In this document: positions 1 through 6,850 of the stretch, in pieces
Numbering within the stretch: position 1 is the first letter of the stretch
Layout: every line of letters starts with the position of its first letter
Assembly (NCBI GenBank): GCA_023818745.1
Contig: JAMWBY010000056.1
Location: 1 to 8,783 of the forward strand
From: Candidatus Omnitrophota bacterium
Lineage (GTDB): Bacteria > Ratteibacteria > UBA8468 > B48-G9 > JAFGKM01
Length of the DNA stretch: 8,783 bases
Direction: 5' to 3'
Made by a program: the position numbers and the translations under genes
The notes under the pieces: generated by a model
The model's input: only the letters and a program-made list of their open reading frames with translations
Told to the model about the DNA's origin: nothing
The model's database searches: none

Positions 1-414
1 ATTGAAGAAAGAGAAAAAGATAGAATTGCAAGGATTTTTCAAGTAAAAGGAGAAGAATATTTTAGAGAAGTTGAAGAAGAAGTAATAGAGGAAGTGTCTA
101 AATATGAAAATTGTGTAATAGCAACAGGTGGTGGTGCTTTGATAAGAGAAAAAAATTACTTAAATTTAAAGAAAAATGGGATTTTGATATGTTTAACTGC
201 GACTCCTGAAGAAATTTATAAGAGAACTTTACCTAAAAAAGATAGACCCTTACTTATGAAATCAAAAAATGTAATAGAGACAATAAAAGAGCTGCTTGAA
301 ATCAGAAAACCATATTATTCAAAAGCAGATTATACAATTGATACAACAAATAAAAAACTAGATGTAATTGTGGATGAAATAATTAAAATTGTTGAAAAAA
401 ATGAAAAAAATTAG
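1..414 (+). CDS. aroK: Shikimate kinase, 5' end missing (C-terminal ~137 residues)
   Basis: Shikimate kinase phosphorylates the 3-hydroxyl of shikimate with ATP in the cytoplasm. The reading frame is open from base 1, so the gene begins upstream of the window. The visible part starts near E. coli AroK residue 39, so the Walker A loop and about 35-40 residues are cut off. Seen: I-F-x-x-K-G-E-E-Y-F-R-E-V-E (visible residues 12-25), the ATGGGA shikimate-binding glycine motif (41-46), the lid with DRPLL (81-85), and RKPYY followed by AD-Y-T-I-D (102-114), all in family order. A GTG at 94 could be read as a start but would remove the conserved E-E-Y-F-R-E segment, so it is not the real start. The end overlaps aroB by 14 nt, which suggests translational coupling. 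Confidence 0.95.
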   Translation: MEEREKDRIARIFQVKGEEYFREVEEEVIEEVSKYENCVIATGGGALIREKNYLNLKKNGILICLTATPEEIYKRTLPKKDRPLLMKSKNVIETIKELLEIRKPYYSKADYTIDTTNKKLDVIVDEIIKIVEKNEKN

Positions 415-1486
415 AGTTAATCTTGAAAAAAAATCTTATTATATTTATGTAGGTTATCCACTTGAAAAAATTGGAACAAAAATAATAGATAGAAATATAG
501 GAAATAAGGTTGTAATTTTAAGTGATGAAAATGTGTATCCAATTTATGGAAAAACTGTAAAACAATCAATAGAAAAAACTGACAAAATAGTTCAAGAAAT
601 AATAGTAAGTCCAGGAGAGAAAGAAAAAAATTTTAAAACCGTAATAGATATTATTAAAGACCTTGTAAATTTTAATATAAATAGGGATGATTTAATTTTA
701 AATCTTGGTGGTGGAGTTATAAGTGATATAGGAGGATTTGTTGCTTCAATATATATGAGAGGAATTAAATATGTAAATGTTCCAACGACTTTACTTGCTC
801 AAGTAGATGCTTCAATTGGAGGTAAAACCGGAATAAATATGGAAGAAGGGAAAAACCTTGTTGGCACATTCTATCAGCCATATTTTGTTTATATTGATTT
901 TAATACTCTTTCATCCCTTCCATATAGTGAAATAAAACAAGGAATTTCAGAAATAATAAAATATGGAGTTATAAAAAATAAAAAAATTTTTGAAAAACTT
1001 GAAAAAACTGATTTAGAACAAATTAAAAATGAGTATGAATTTTTGATAAGTGAATGTGTTAAGATAAAAGTTGAAGTTATTGAAAAAGATGAAAGAGAAG
1101 AAAAAGGATTAAGAGAAATTTTAAATTTTGGACATACTCTGGGTCATGGAATTGAGATTTCAGATATTAAAAATTTCTCCCACGGAGATGCTGTATGTCT
1201 TGGTATGATAGGAGAAAGTTATATTTCATATAAAATAGGGTTGGGAGAGAAGGAAATCTACCAAAGAATAAAAGAACTTGGGAAAAAATTTAAATTATTA
1301 AGTTATTTTGATAAAATAGAATGTGAAAAAATTATAAAATTTTTACAACATGACAAAAAAATAAAAAAAGGAAAATTAAGGTTTGTTTTGCCTAAAAGAA
1401 TAGGAAAAGTTAAGGTAGGTGTAGAATTGGATGAAAATGAGGTTTTAAAAATTTTAAAGGAGATTAAAAAAAATGAAAAAAATTGA
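401..1486 (+). CDS. aroB: 3-dehydroquinate synthase
   Basis: This NAD- and divalent-metal-dependent enzyme cyclises DAHP to 3-dehydroquinate, the second step of the shikimate pathway. The protein has 361 residues, normal for AroB. Seen: the nucleotide-binding NLGGGVISDIGGFVAS (101-116), PTTLLAQVDASIGGKTGIN (128-146), and the metal site E184 (in SEIIKYG), H245 and H261, with the catalytic-type H249 in GHTLGHG. The ATG at 401 is preferred over an in-frame TTG at 389: it gives the usual short N-terminus (MKKIRVNL) leading into the beta strand, and neither codon has a clear Shine-Dalgarno sequence. Initiation probably relies on coupling with aroK, which it overlaps by 14 nt. It in turn overlaps pheA by 14 nt. 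All expected catalytic and metal residues are present. Confidence 0.96.
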   Translation: MKKIRVNLEKKSYYIYVGYPLEKIGTKIIDRNIGNKVVILSDENVYPIYGKTVKQSIEKTDKIVQEIIVSPGEKEKNFKTVIDIIKDLVNFNINRDDLILNLGGGVISDIGGFVASIYMRGIKYVNVPTTLLAQVDASIGGKTGINMEEGKNLVGTFYQPYFVYIDFNTLSSLPYSEIKQGISEIIKYGVIKNKKIFEKLEKTDLEQIKNEYEFLISECVKIKVEVIEKDEREEKGLREILNFGHTLGHGIEISDIKNFSHGDAVCLGMIGESYISYKIGLGEKEIYQRIKELGKKFKLLSYFDKIECEKIIKFLQHDKKIKKGKLRFVLPKRIGKVKVGVELDENEVLKILKEIKKNEKN

Positions 1487-2546
1487 AGATATAAGAAAAA
1501 AAATAGACGAAATTGATGAGGAAATTTTAAAATTATTGAATTTAAGGGCAGAAGAAGTCAAGAAGATATTTGAGATAAAAAGAGAAGAGAATAAACCTCT
1601 TTTTGACCCATCAAGGGAAAAAAGAATTATTGAAAAACTTATTGCAAAAAACAAAGGACTTTTTTTAAAACCAGAGGATATAAAGATTATTATGGAAACT
1701 ATTTTTAAGGTCTATAGAGGTATGTTTAGAAAAATAGTAGTTGCATATCTTGGACCTGAAGGAACATTTACTCATCAAGCAGCATTAAGCAAATTTGGAG
1801 AGAAAGCAAAATATATCCCAGTAAAAACAATAGATGAAGTATTCAAAGAAGTAGAAAAACAAAGAGCAGATTATGGTGTAGTTCCAATTGAAAATTCTAT
1901 TGAAGGTGTTGTTACTCATACTCTTGATGTATTTCTTGAAAGTGAACTGAAAATTACTTCTGAAATATTACTTGAAATTCATCAATTTTTGCTTTCAAGG
2001 GAAAAATCAATAAAGAATGTAAAAAAAGTATATTCTCATCCTCAAGCAATAGCACAGTGTAGAAATTGGATAAGTGAAAACTTGCCTGATGTAGAAATTT
2101 ATGAGACAGAAAGCACTGCCAGTGCTGTAAAAAAAGCGATAAGAGAAAAAAATTCCTCTGCTATTGCTTCAGAAATTGCTGCTTCTATATATAATTTAAA
2201 CATTCTTGCACAAAAAATAGAAGATTTTAGAGAAAATTTTACAAGATTTTTAGTAGTTGGAAATGAATTTTCAGAAAAAACAGGAGTGGATAAAACATCT
2301 ATTCTTTTTTCAATAAAAGATAGGGTAGGGGCTTTACATGACATTCTTGTTCCATTCAAAAAAGAAAAAATAAATTTAACAAGAATTGAATCAAGACCAA
2401 GTAAAAAGAAAGCATGGGAATATGTTTTTTTTGTTGATTTTATTGGACATAAAGATGATGAAAATGTAAAAAGAGCATTAAAAGAAGTTGAAAAATCAAC
2501 TGCTTTTTTAAAAATCCTTGGTTCATATCCCAAGGAAAGGAGGTAA
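1473..2546 (+). CDS. pheA: Bifunctional chorismate mutase / prephenate dehydratase with ACT domain (P-protein)
   Basis: This protein converts chorismate to prephenate and then to phenylpyruvate, the committed route to phenylalanine. The 357 residues divide into an all-helical AroQ-type chorismate mutase (about 1-85), a prephenate dehydratase (about 88-262) and an ACT regulatory domain (about 274-350). In the mutase, R8, R25, K36, D45, R48 and E49 line up with E. coli R11, R28, K39, D48, R51 and E52. The dehydratase has YLGPEGTFTHQAA, GVVPIENSIEGVV, SHPQAIAQC and the catalytic-type T257-R258-F259. The ACT domain has G-A-L (286-288) and ESRP (306-309), the two motifs linked to phenylalanine binding, so feedback inhibition by Phe is expected. 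The ribosome binding site AAAGGAG (1456-1462) lies 10 nt before the ATG inside the end of aroB; the genes overlap by 14 nt. Confidence 0.96.
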   Translation: MKKIEDIRKKIDEIDEEILKLLNLRAEEVKKIFEIKREENKPLFDPSREKRIIEKLIAKNKGLFLKPEDIKIIMETIFKVYRGMFRKIVVAYLGPEGTFTHQAALSKFGEKAKYIPVKTIDEVFKEVEKQRADYGVVPIENSIEGVVTHTLDVFLESELKITSEILLEIHQFLLSREKSIKNVKKVYSHPQAIAQCRNWISENLPDVEIYETESTASAVKKAIREKNSSAIASEIAASIYNLNILAQKIEDFRENFTRFLVVGNEFSEKTGVDKTSILFSIKDRVGALHDILVPFKKEKINLTRIESRPSKKKAWEYVFFVDFIGHKDDENVKRALKEVEKSTAFLKILGSYPKERR

Positions 2547-2547
2547 A

Positions 2548-2592
2548 ATGGCATATAAAAAGCATAATAGGAGGTCTATATGGCTGATTTAA
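2548..2592 (+). CDS. Possible 14-codon micro-ORF overlapping the start of the DAHP synthase gene
   Basis: An ATG one base after the pheA stop opens a 14-codon frame encoding MAYKKHNRRSIWLI, ending in TAA at 2590-2592, 13 nt inside the DAHP synthase gene. A very strong Shine-Dalgarno match, AAAGGAGG (2536-2543), sits upstream, though the 4-nt gap to the ATG is short. Codons 8 and 9 are AGG-AGG, and these same six bases are the ribosome binding site of the next gene. It could be a leader peptide or a coupling device that controls access to that site, or simply chance. It contains one Tyr and one Trp but no run of aromatic codons, and no attenuator hairpin is evident. It resembles no family I know. 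Confidence 0.25.
   Translation: MAYKKHNRRSIWLI
2569..2574 (+). promoter_or_regulatory. Ribosome binding site of the DAHP synthase gene
   Basis: A perfect AGGAGG lies 5 nt before the ATG at 2580 and fixes that codon as the start. The motif also forms two in-frame AGG arginine codons of the micro-ORF at 2548-2592, so a ribosome translating the micro-ORF would cover it. Confidence 0.8.
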
Positions 2593-3602
2593 TTATTATG
2601 AAACCAGATGCAACACAAAAAGAAATATTACGGGTGACCGAAAAAATAGAAAAACTTGGATTTAAACCACATGTAAGTAAAGGGACAGAAAGGACAATAA
2701 TAGGAATTATTGGAGATACAAGAGGAATTTCTGATGAGGTATTTAGAATTATGCCAGGAGTGAGTGAAGTAATAAGTATTTTAAAAGAATATAAACTCGC
2801 AAGTAGAGAATTTCATCCACAGGATACAATAATTGACCTAAATGGAGTAAAAATTGGAGAAGGATATTTTGTTGTAATGGCTGGACCTTGTTCAGTTGAA
2901 AACAAAGAACAACTTTATAAAACAGCAAAATATATAAAAGAAAAAGGAGCAAAAATATTAAGAGGAGCAGTTTTTAAACCAAGAACATCTCCATATTCTT
3001 TTCTTGGACTTGGACCAGAAGGTTTAAAAATAGTAAAGGAAGTAAAGGAAAAATTTAATATGCTTGTTATTACAGAGGTTATGGCCCCTGAAGAAGTAGA
3101 AATGGTAAGTGAAGTAAGCGACATTCTCCAAATTGGAACAAGAAATATGTTTAACTATAGATTATTAGAAAAAGTAGGAAAAACAAACAAACCAGTACTA
3201 CTTAAAAGAAATTTTTCTGCTAAAATTTCAGAATTTCTTAATTGCGCAGAATATATACTTAAAGAAGGAAATAACAAAGTAATTCTTTGTGAAAGAGGTA
3301 TAAGAGCATTTGACACAGAATTTACAAGAAATATACTTGATTTAAGTGCTATACCATTATTAAAAAAAGAATCCCATTTGCCAGTTGTGGTTGACCCGAG
3401 CCATGGAACAGGAATAAGAGATTTGGTCATTCCAATGAGTAGAGCAGCAATTTCTGCAGGTGCAGATGGACTTTTAATTGAAGTTCATCCGAAACCAGAA
3501 GAAGCACTTTCTGATGGATTTCAATCATTGAATTTTGAAATGTTTGGGAATCTTATGAGAGAAATTATTCCATTTGTAAAATTAATGAAAAAGAAAATGT
3601 AA
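2580..3602 (+). CDS. aroF: 3-deoxy-7-phosphoheptulonate (DAHP) synthase, type I-beta with N-terminal regulatory domain
   Basis: This enzyme condenses phosphoenolpyruvate and erythrose-4-phosphate to DAHP, the first step of the shikimate pathway. The 340 residues comprise an N-terminal ferredoxin-like regulatory domain (about 1-75, beginning LIIMKPDATQKEI) and a TIM barrel (about 85-340). This is the layout and length of the Thermotoga maritima enzyme. Seen in the barrel: GPCSVE with C104, RGAVFKPRTSPYSFLGLG (128-145), QIGTRNMFN, LLKRNFSA, DPSHGTG with H275, and E301 and D312, which correspond to the four metal ligands of the family. In the regulatory domain H31 and S33 (HVSKG) match positions I recall as contributing to tyrosine sensing in T. 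maritima, so feedback by tyrosine is an inference. The start follows a perfect AGGAGG. aroA begins one base after the stop. The gene symbol is used loosely, because orthologues carry several names. Confidence 0.95.
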   Translation: MADLIIMKPDATQKEILRVTEKIEKLGFKPHVSKGTERTIIGIIGDTRGISDEVFRIMPGVSEVISILKEYKLASREFHPQDTIIDLNGVKIGEGYFVVMAGPCSVENKEQLYKTAKYIKEKGAKILRGAVFKPRTSPYSFLGLGPEGLKIVKEVKEKFNMLVITEVMAPEEVEMVSEVSDILQIGTRNMFNYRLLEKVGKTNKPVLLKRNFSAKISEFLNCAEYILKEGNNKVILCERGIRAFDTEFTRNILDLSAIPLLKKESHLPVVVDPSHGTGIRDLVIPMSRAAISAGADGLLIEVHPKPEEALSDGFQSLNFEMFGNLMREIIPFVKLMKKKM

Positions 3603-3603
3603 A

Positions 3604-4896
3604 ATGAATATAATTGTTGAAAAGCCCAAAAAATTAAAAGGAGAAATTGAAGTTTCGGGTGATAAATCTATCTCTCATAGAGCACTGATATTTGGAAGTA
3701 TATCAGAGGGAATAACAGAAGTTTCAAACATATCAAAAAGCAAGGATGTTCTATCAACTTTAAATTGTTTAAAAAAGATTGGTACAAAAATAGAAGAAAG
3801 GGAAGATATAGTAATTGTTGAAGGAAGCAAATTGAAAGAACCAGAAGATATTTTAGATTGTGGTAATTCAGGAACTACAATTAGACTTTTATCTGGTGTT
3901 TTATCAGGACATCCTTTTTATTCAGTTCTTACAGGTGATTCTTCACTAAAAAATAGACCTATGGATAGAATTATAAAGCCATTAAAAATGATGGGTGGTG
4001 AAATATATGGAAGAGACAGCAATAAATTTCCACCACTGACAATTATAGGGAAAAAACTAAAAGGAATAAATTTTAAAATGGAAATTGCATCTGCGCAGGT
4101 GAAAAGTTGTATAATTCTTGCCACTCTTTTTGCTGATGGATATACAGAAATTGAAGAACCATATCAAACAAGAGACCATACAGAAAGAATGCTTAAATAT
4201 TTCGGTGGAGAAATAGAAAAAAATGGGAGCAAAATAATTGTAAAAGGAAATCAAAAATTAAAAGGCAAAAAAATTTTTGTGCCGGGAGATTTTTCCTCAT
4301 CCGCCTACTTTATTGCTGCTTCTTTAGTTATTCCTGACTCTGAAATTTTAATTAAAAATGTGGGACTTAATTCCACAAGAATAGGTTTTTTAAAAGTAAT
4401 AGAAAGAATGGGTGGAAAATTTGAAATTTTAAATAAAAAAGAAATATCAGGAGAACCAATTGGAGATATAAAGATTTATTATTCAGAAAAACTAAAAGGA
4501 GTTGAAGTATTCCCAGAAGAAGTTCCAAATATTATTGATGAAATACCACTTATTGCTGTTTTAGGAAGTATTGCAGAAGGAAAAACTATTATTAAAGGAG
4601 CAAAAGAATTAAGAGTTAAAGAATCAGATAGAATTAAATCAATAACAACTGAGTTAAAAAAACTCTCTGCAGATATTGAAGAAAAAGAAGATGGATTTAT
4701 AGTAAAAGGAGTAAAAAAATTAAAAGCATCAAAAGTAAATTCTTGGCAAGACCATAGAATAGCAATGTCTCTTGTAATTGCTTCGTTTGTTGCTGAAGGA
4801 AAAACCATAATTGAAAATGTAGAGTGTGTGGATATTTCCTTTCCTGAATTTTTTGATAAATTTAGACAACTTGGAATAGATTTTAGTTTTTCATAG
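3604..4896 (+). CDS. aroA: 3-phosphoshikimate 1-carboxyvinyltransferase (EPSP synthase)
   Basis: EPSP synthase transfers the enolpyruvyl group of phosphoenolpyruvate to shikimate-3-phosphate, the sixth step of the shikimate pathway. The 430-residue length is normal. Seen in order: GDKSISHRA with K21, the PEP-site CGNSGTTIRL (86-95), TGDSSLKNRPMDR (110-122), SAQVK (163-167), RDHTE (190-194), NSTR (256-259), DEIP with D312, RVKESDRI with E340 and R343, and QDHRIAM (382-388). The four short signatures GDKS, SAQ-x-K, R-x-H-T-E and N-x-T-R are those used to define class II EPSP synthases. No clear Shine-Dalgarno sequence precedes the ATG, which lies one base after the DAHP synthase stop, so translation is probably coupled. 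The stop overlaps the ribosome binding site of the next gene. Confidence 0.96.
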   Translation: MNIIVEKPKKLKGEIEVSGDKSISHRALIFGSISEGITEVSNISKSKDVLSTLNCLKKIGTKIEEREDIVIVEGSKLKEPEDILDCGNSGTTIRLLSGVLSGHPFYSVLTGDSSLKNRPMDRIIKPLKMMGGEIYGRDSNKFPPLTIIGKKLKGINFKMEIASAQVKSCIILATLFADGYTEIEEPYQTRDHTERMLKYFGGEIEKNGSKIIVKGNQKLKGKKIFVPGDFSSSAYFIAASLVIPDSEILIKNVGLNSTRIGFLKVIERMGGKFEILNKKEISGEPIGDIKIYYSEKLKGVEVFPEEVPNIIDEIPLIAVLGSIAEGKTIIKGAKELRVKESDRIKSITTELKKLSADIEEKEDGFIVKGVKKLKASKVNSWQDHRIAMSLVIASFVAEGKTIIENVECVDISFPEFFDKFRQLGIDFSFS

Positions 4897-4906
4897 GAGG
4901 AAGAGA

Positions 4907-6019
4907 ATGAAAGAAATTTATTTTTATACTCCAACGAAGATTTATTTTGAGAGAGGTAGCATTTTAAAATATTTACCACTTGTAAAAAATTATGGGAAAA
5001 AAGTTCTAATTGTTTCGGGGAAAAATTTTATATATAAATCTGGACTTTTTGAAAAAATAAAAAATATTTTTGAAAAAGAAAAAATTGATTTTTCAATATT
5101 TTCAAATGTAAAGCCAGAACCTGATATAGAAAATGTAGAAGAAGGTGTTGAGTTTTGTATAAAAGAAAATTGTGATATTATTGTCGCAATAGGTGGAGGA
5201 AGTGCTCTTGATGTGGGAAAATGTATTGCTTTAAGAGTAAAAAATAATGGAAATCTAAAAAATTATTTTGGTGAAGCAAATTTAAAAAATGAACCATTAC
5301 CGATTATTGCTATACCAACAACTTGTGGAACAGGGAGTGAAGTTACAAGATATGCTGTTATAATAGATAAAAATGAAAATACGAAAAAAACAATTGCAAG
5401 TGAAAAAATAATGCCTATTTTAACACTTCTTGACCCTGATGTTCTTGATTATTTACCACCTAAATTAACTGGAGCAACAGGAATGGACGCTTTCTGTCAT
5501 TCTGCTGAAAGTTATCTTGCTACAACAGCGGACTATATGTCAAAACTATTTGCAATTGAGTCATTAAAATTACTTTCTGAAAACTTAAAAAAAGCAATTG
5601 AAGGAGATAAAGAGGCAAAAGAAAAAATATTTCTTGCATCTACTTTGGCTGGATATGCTATAAATAAAACCGGAACAATTATTGTTCACGGAATTGGATA
5701 TTCATTGACTATAAAATATGGCACTCATCATGGAACAGCAAATGCTTTGTTTTTACCTTATGTGCTTGAATTTATGAAAGAAAATGGATATGTAGAAGAA
5801 ATAAAGGAAATGGAAAAAACTATTGGAAACACTTCAGAACTTAAGAACTTCATAAGTAAAATCGGTCTACCAGTAAAATTAAGAGAGATAGGAGCAGAAG
5901 AACGAGATATTGAAGAACTTGTTGAATTATCTATTAAAGGTTGTGAAAGGGCAATGAAAAGAATGAAATTTGTTTTAAACAAAGAGTCGTTTTTAAAAAT
6001 TATAACTTCTGCTTTTTAA
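4907..6019 (+). CDS. Iron-containing (group III) alcohol dehydrogenase
   Basis: This is an NAD(P)-dependent dehydrogenase of the Fe-ADH family, which interconverts alcohols and aldehydes or ketones in the cytoplasm. The 370 residues show an N-terminal dinucleotide-binding half with AIGGGSALDVGK (94-105) and PTTCGTGSEVT (137-147), and a helical C-terminal half with the metal ligands D194 and H198 (GMDAFCHSAESY), H261 (VHGIGYS) and H275 (YGTHHGTANA). All four ligands are in place, so it should be active. AGGAGG at 4895-4900 lies 6 nt before the ATG and overlaps the aroA stop. This makes it the probable last gene of the aro transcript, but with stronger independent initiation than its neighbours aroB and aroA. 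Butanol, 1,3-propanediol, lactaldehyde and other sugar-derived substrates are all possible. The family motifs are clear but the substrate is unassigned. Confidence 0.93.
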   Translation: MKEIYFYTPTKIYFERGSILKYLPLVKNYGKKVLIVSGKNFIYKSGLFEKIKNIFEKEKIDFSIFSNVKPEPDIENVEEGVEFCIKENCDIIVAIGGGSALDVGKCIALRVKNNGNLKNYFGEANLKNEPLPIIAIPTTCGTGSEVTRYAVIIDKNENTKKTIASEKIMPILTLLDPDVLDYLPPKLTGATGMDAFCHSAESYLATTADYMSKLFAIESLKLLSENLKKAIEGDKEAKEKIFLASTLAGYAINKTGTIIVHGIGYSLTIKYGTHHGTANALFLPYVLEFMKENGYVEEIKEMEKTIGNTSELKNFISKIGLPVKLREIGAEERDIEELVELSIKGCERAMKRMKFVLNKESFLKIITSAF

Positions 6020-6037
6020 GTTTTACCTGAAAATCAT

Positions 6038-6850
6038 TTATAAATAAGGTTTTAAATATTCAATTGCTTTTTTTATGTCTTCTATCTGTTTTTCTCCAGT
6101 TATTTCTCTTTCAATTATTATTGGACCGGAAAATCCTTTACTTTTAAGTCGTCTTAATAAAACAGGGAAATTAACCATACCTTCGCCAATAGGAACTTCT
6201 TTTCCAATATATTCATCTCTATTGGGCCATAGACCATCTTTTCCATGCATACTTTTTACATATTCACCAAATATTTCAACTGCATCAATTGGATTTGCCT
6301 TTCCATATAATATTAAGTTTGCAGGGTCAAGATTTATTCCAACATTATCCATACCTATCTCAATAATTGTTCTTTTTAATGTTGAGGGTAGTTCCTGACC
6401 AGTTTCAAATAAAAAATTCTGTTCATTCTCTTTACATTTTTCTACAACTTTTCTCATAACAGGTATAAATGATTTGTAAATTGGGTCTTCTTCATTGTCA
6501 GGAATAAAACCAACATGACATATAATATTTTTAACTTCCATTTTTCTCACAAAGTCAGAAAATTTAAAAGATAATTTTAACCTTTCTTCTCTATATTTTT
6601 CTGCAACAAACCCCATTGTAGAAGGTCCGTCTTTATTGTTAAAAATTTGACCTTTAAAGAGCATAAAAACTCCAAAAATTTCTATACCATAGTTTTGCGC
6701 TTTTTTTCTTATATATTCTGAGTCAAAATTATCAATTTCTTCTGCAAGAAAACTAATCTGGCAAATTGACAAATTTAATGATTTAACTTTACTAAAACCT
6801 TCGTCTAAATTTCTTGCTCCAATTATCAATCCAAGTTTCAGTTTTCCCAT
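6038..6850 (-). CDS. Sugar phosphate isomerase/epimerase, xylose-isomerase-like TIM barrel
   Basis: This 270-residue protein belongs to the xylose isomerase-like/AP endonuclease 2 barrel family, whose members use a divalent metal to isomerise or epimerise sugars, keto-sugars or cyclitols. Seen: a strand-1 start KLGLIIGARN, ICHVGFIPD with H112, and a complete probable metal site of E149 (FLFETGQE), D175 (INLDPANLILYG), H202 (SMHGKDG) and E247 (IIIERE). The spacing resembles that of tagatose/psicose 3-epimerases and inosose dehydratase-like proteins. The GPSTMGFV segment (75-82) and the IGEGMVNF segment near 221-228 are typical of the uncharacterised environmental members. The ATG immediately follows the TAA of the upstream gene (TAAATG) and has no Shine-Dalgarno sequence, so the two are probably translated together. 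The substrate cannot be told from sequence. There is no signal peptide. Confidence 0.88.
   Translation of the reverse strand: MGKLKLGLIIGARNLDEGFSKVKSLNLSICQISFLAEEIDNFDSEYIRKKAQNYGIEIFGVFMLFKGQIFNNKDGPSTMGFVAEKYREERLKLSFKFSDFVRKMEVKNIICHVGFIPDNEEDPIYKSFIPVMRKVVEKCKENEQNFLFETGQELPSTLKRTIIEIGMDNVGINLDPANLILYGKANPIDAVEIFGEYVKSMHGKDGLWPNRDEYIGKEVPIGEGMVNFPVLLRRLKSKGFSGPIIIEREITGEKQIEDIKKAIEYLKPYL

Noticed and set aside
389..400. TTG at 389 as the aroB start, adding MLKK
   Set aside because: No ribosome binding site supports it, and the ATG at 401 gives the normal AroB N-terminus.
94..414. GTG at 94 as the start of a short 106-residue protein
   Set aside because: The frame is open to base 1 and the upstream codons match shikimate kinase family sequence (EEYFREVE), so this is an internal Val codon of a gene cut by the window edge.
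401..414. A programmed frameshift fusing AroK to AroB, and likewise AroB to PheA
   Set aside because: The A7 tracts are suggestive, but the downstream frame is +1, each gene is complete on its own with a plausible start, and no stimulatory structure is seen. Simple coupling is enough.
2099..2554. Long antisense open frame within pheA (151 codons) and a similar one inside aroA (4479-4979)
   Set aside because: They lie entirely or mostly opposite well-identified genes, are low in complexity (Ser/Phe/Ile-rich from A/T-rich codons), and lack ribosome binding sites and recognisable motifs.
6075..6398. Plus-strand open frame opposite the TIM-barrel gene, and 6855-7232 opposite the NagB-like gene
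   Set aside because: Both mirror genes with clear family motifs and show no recognisable protein features.
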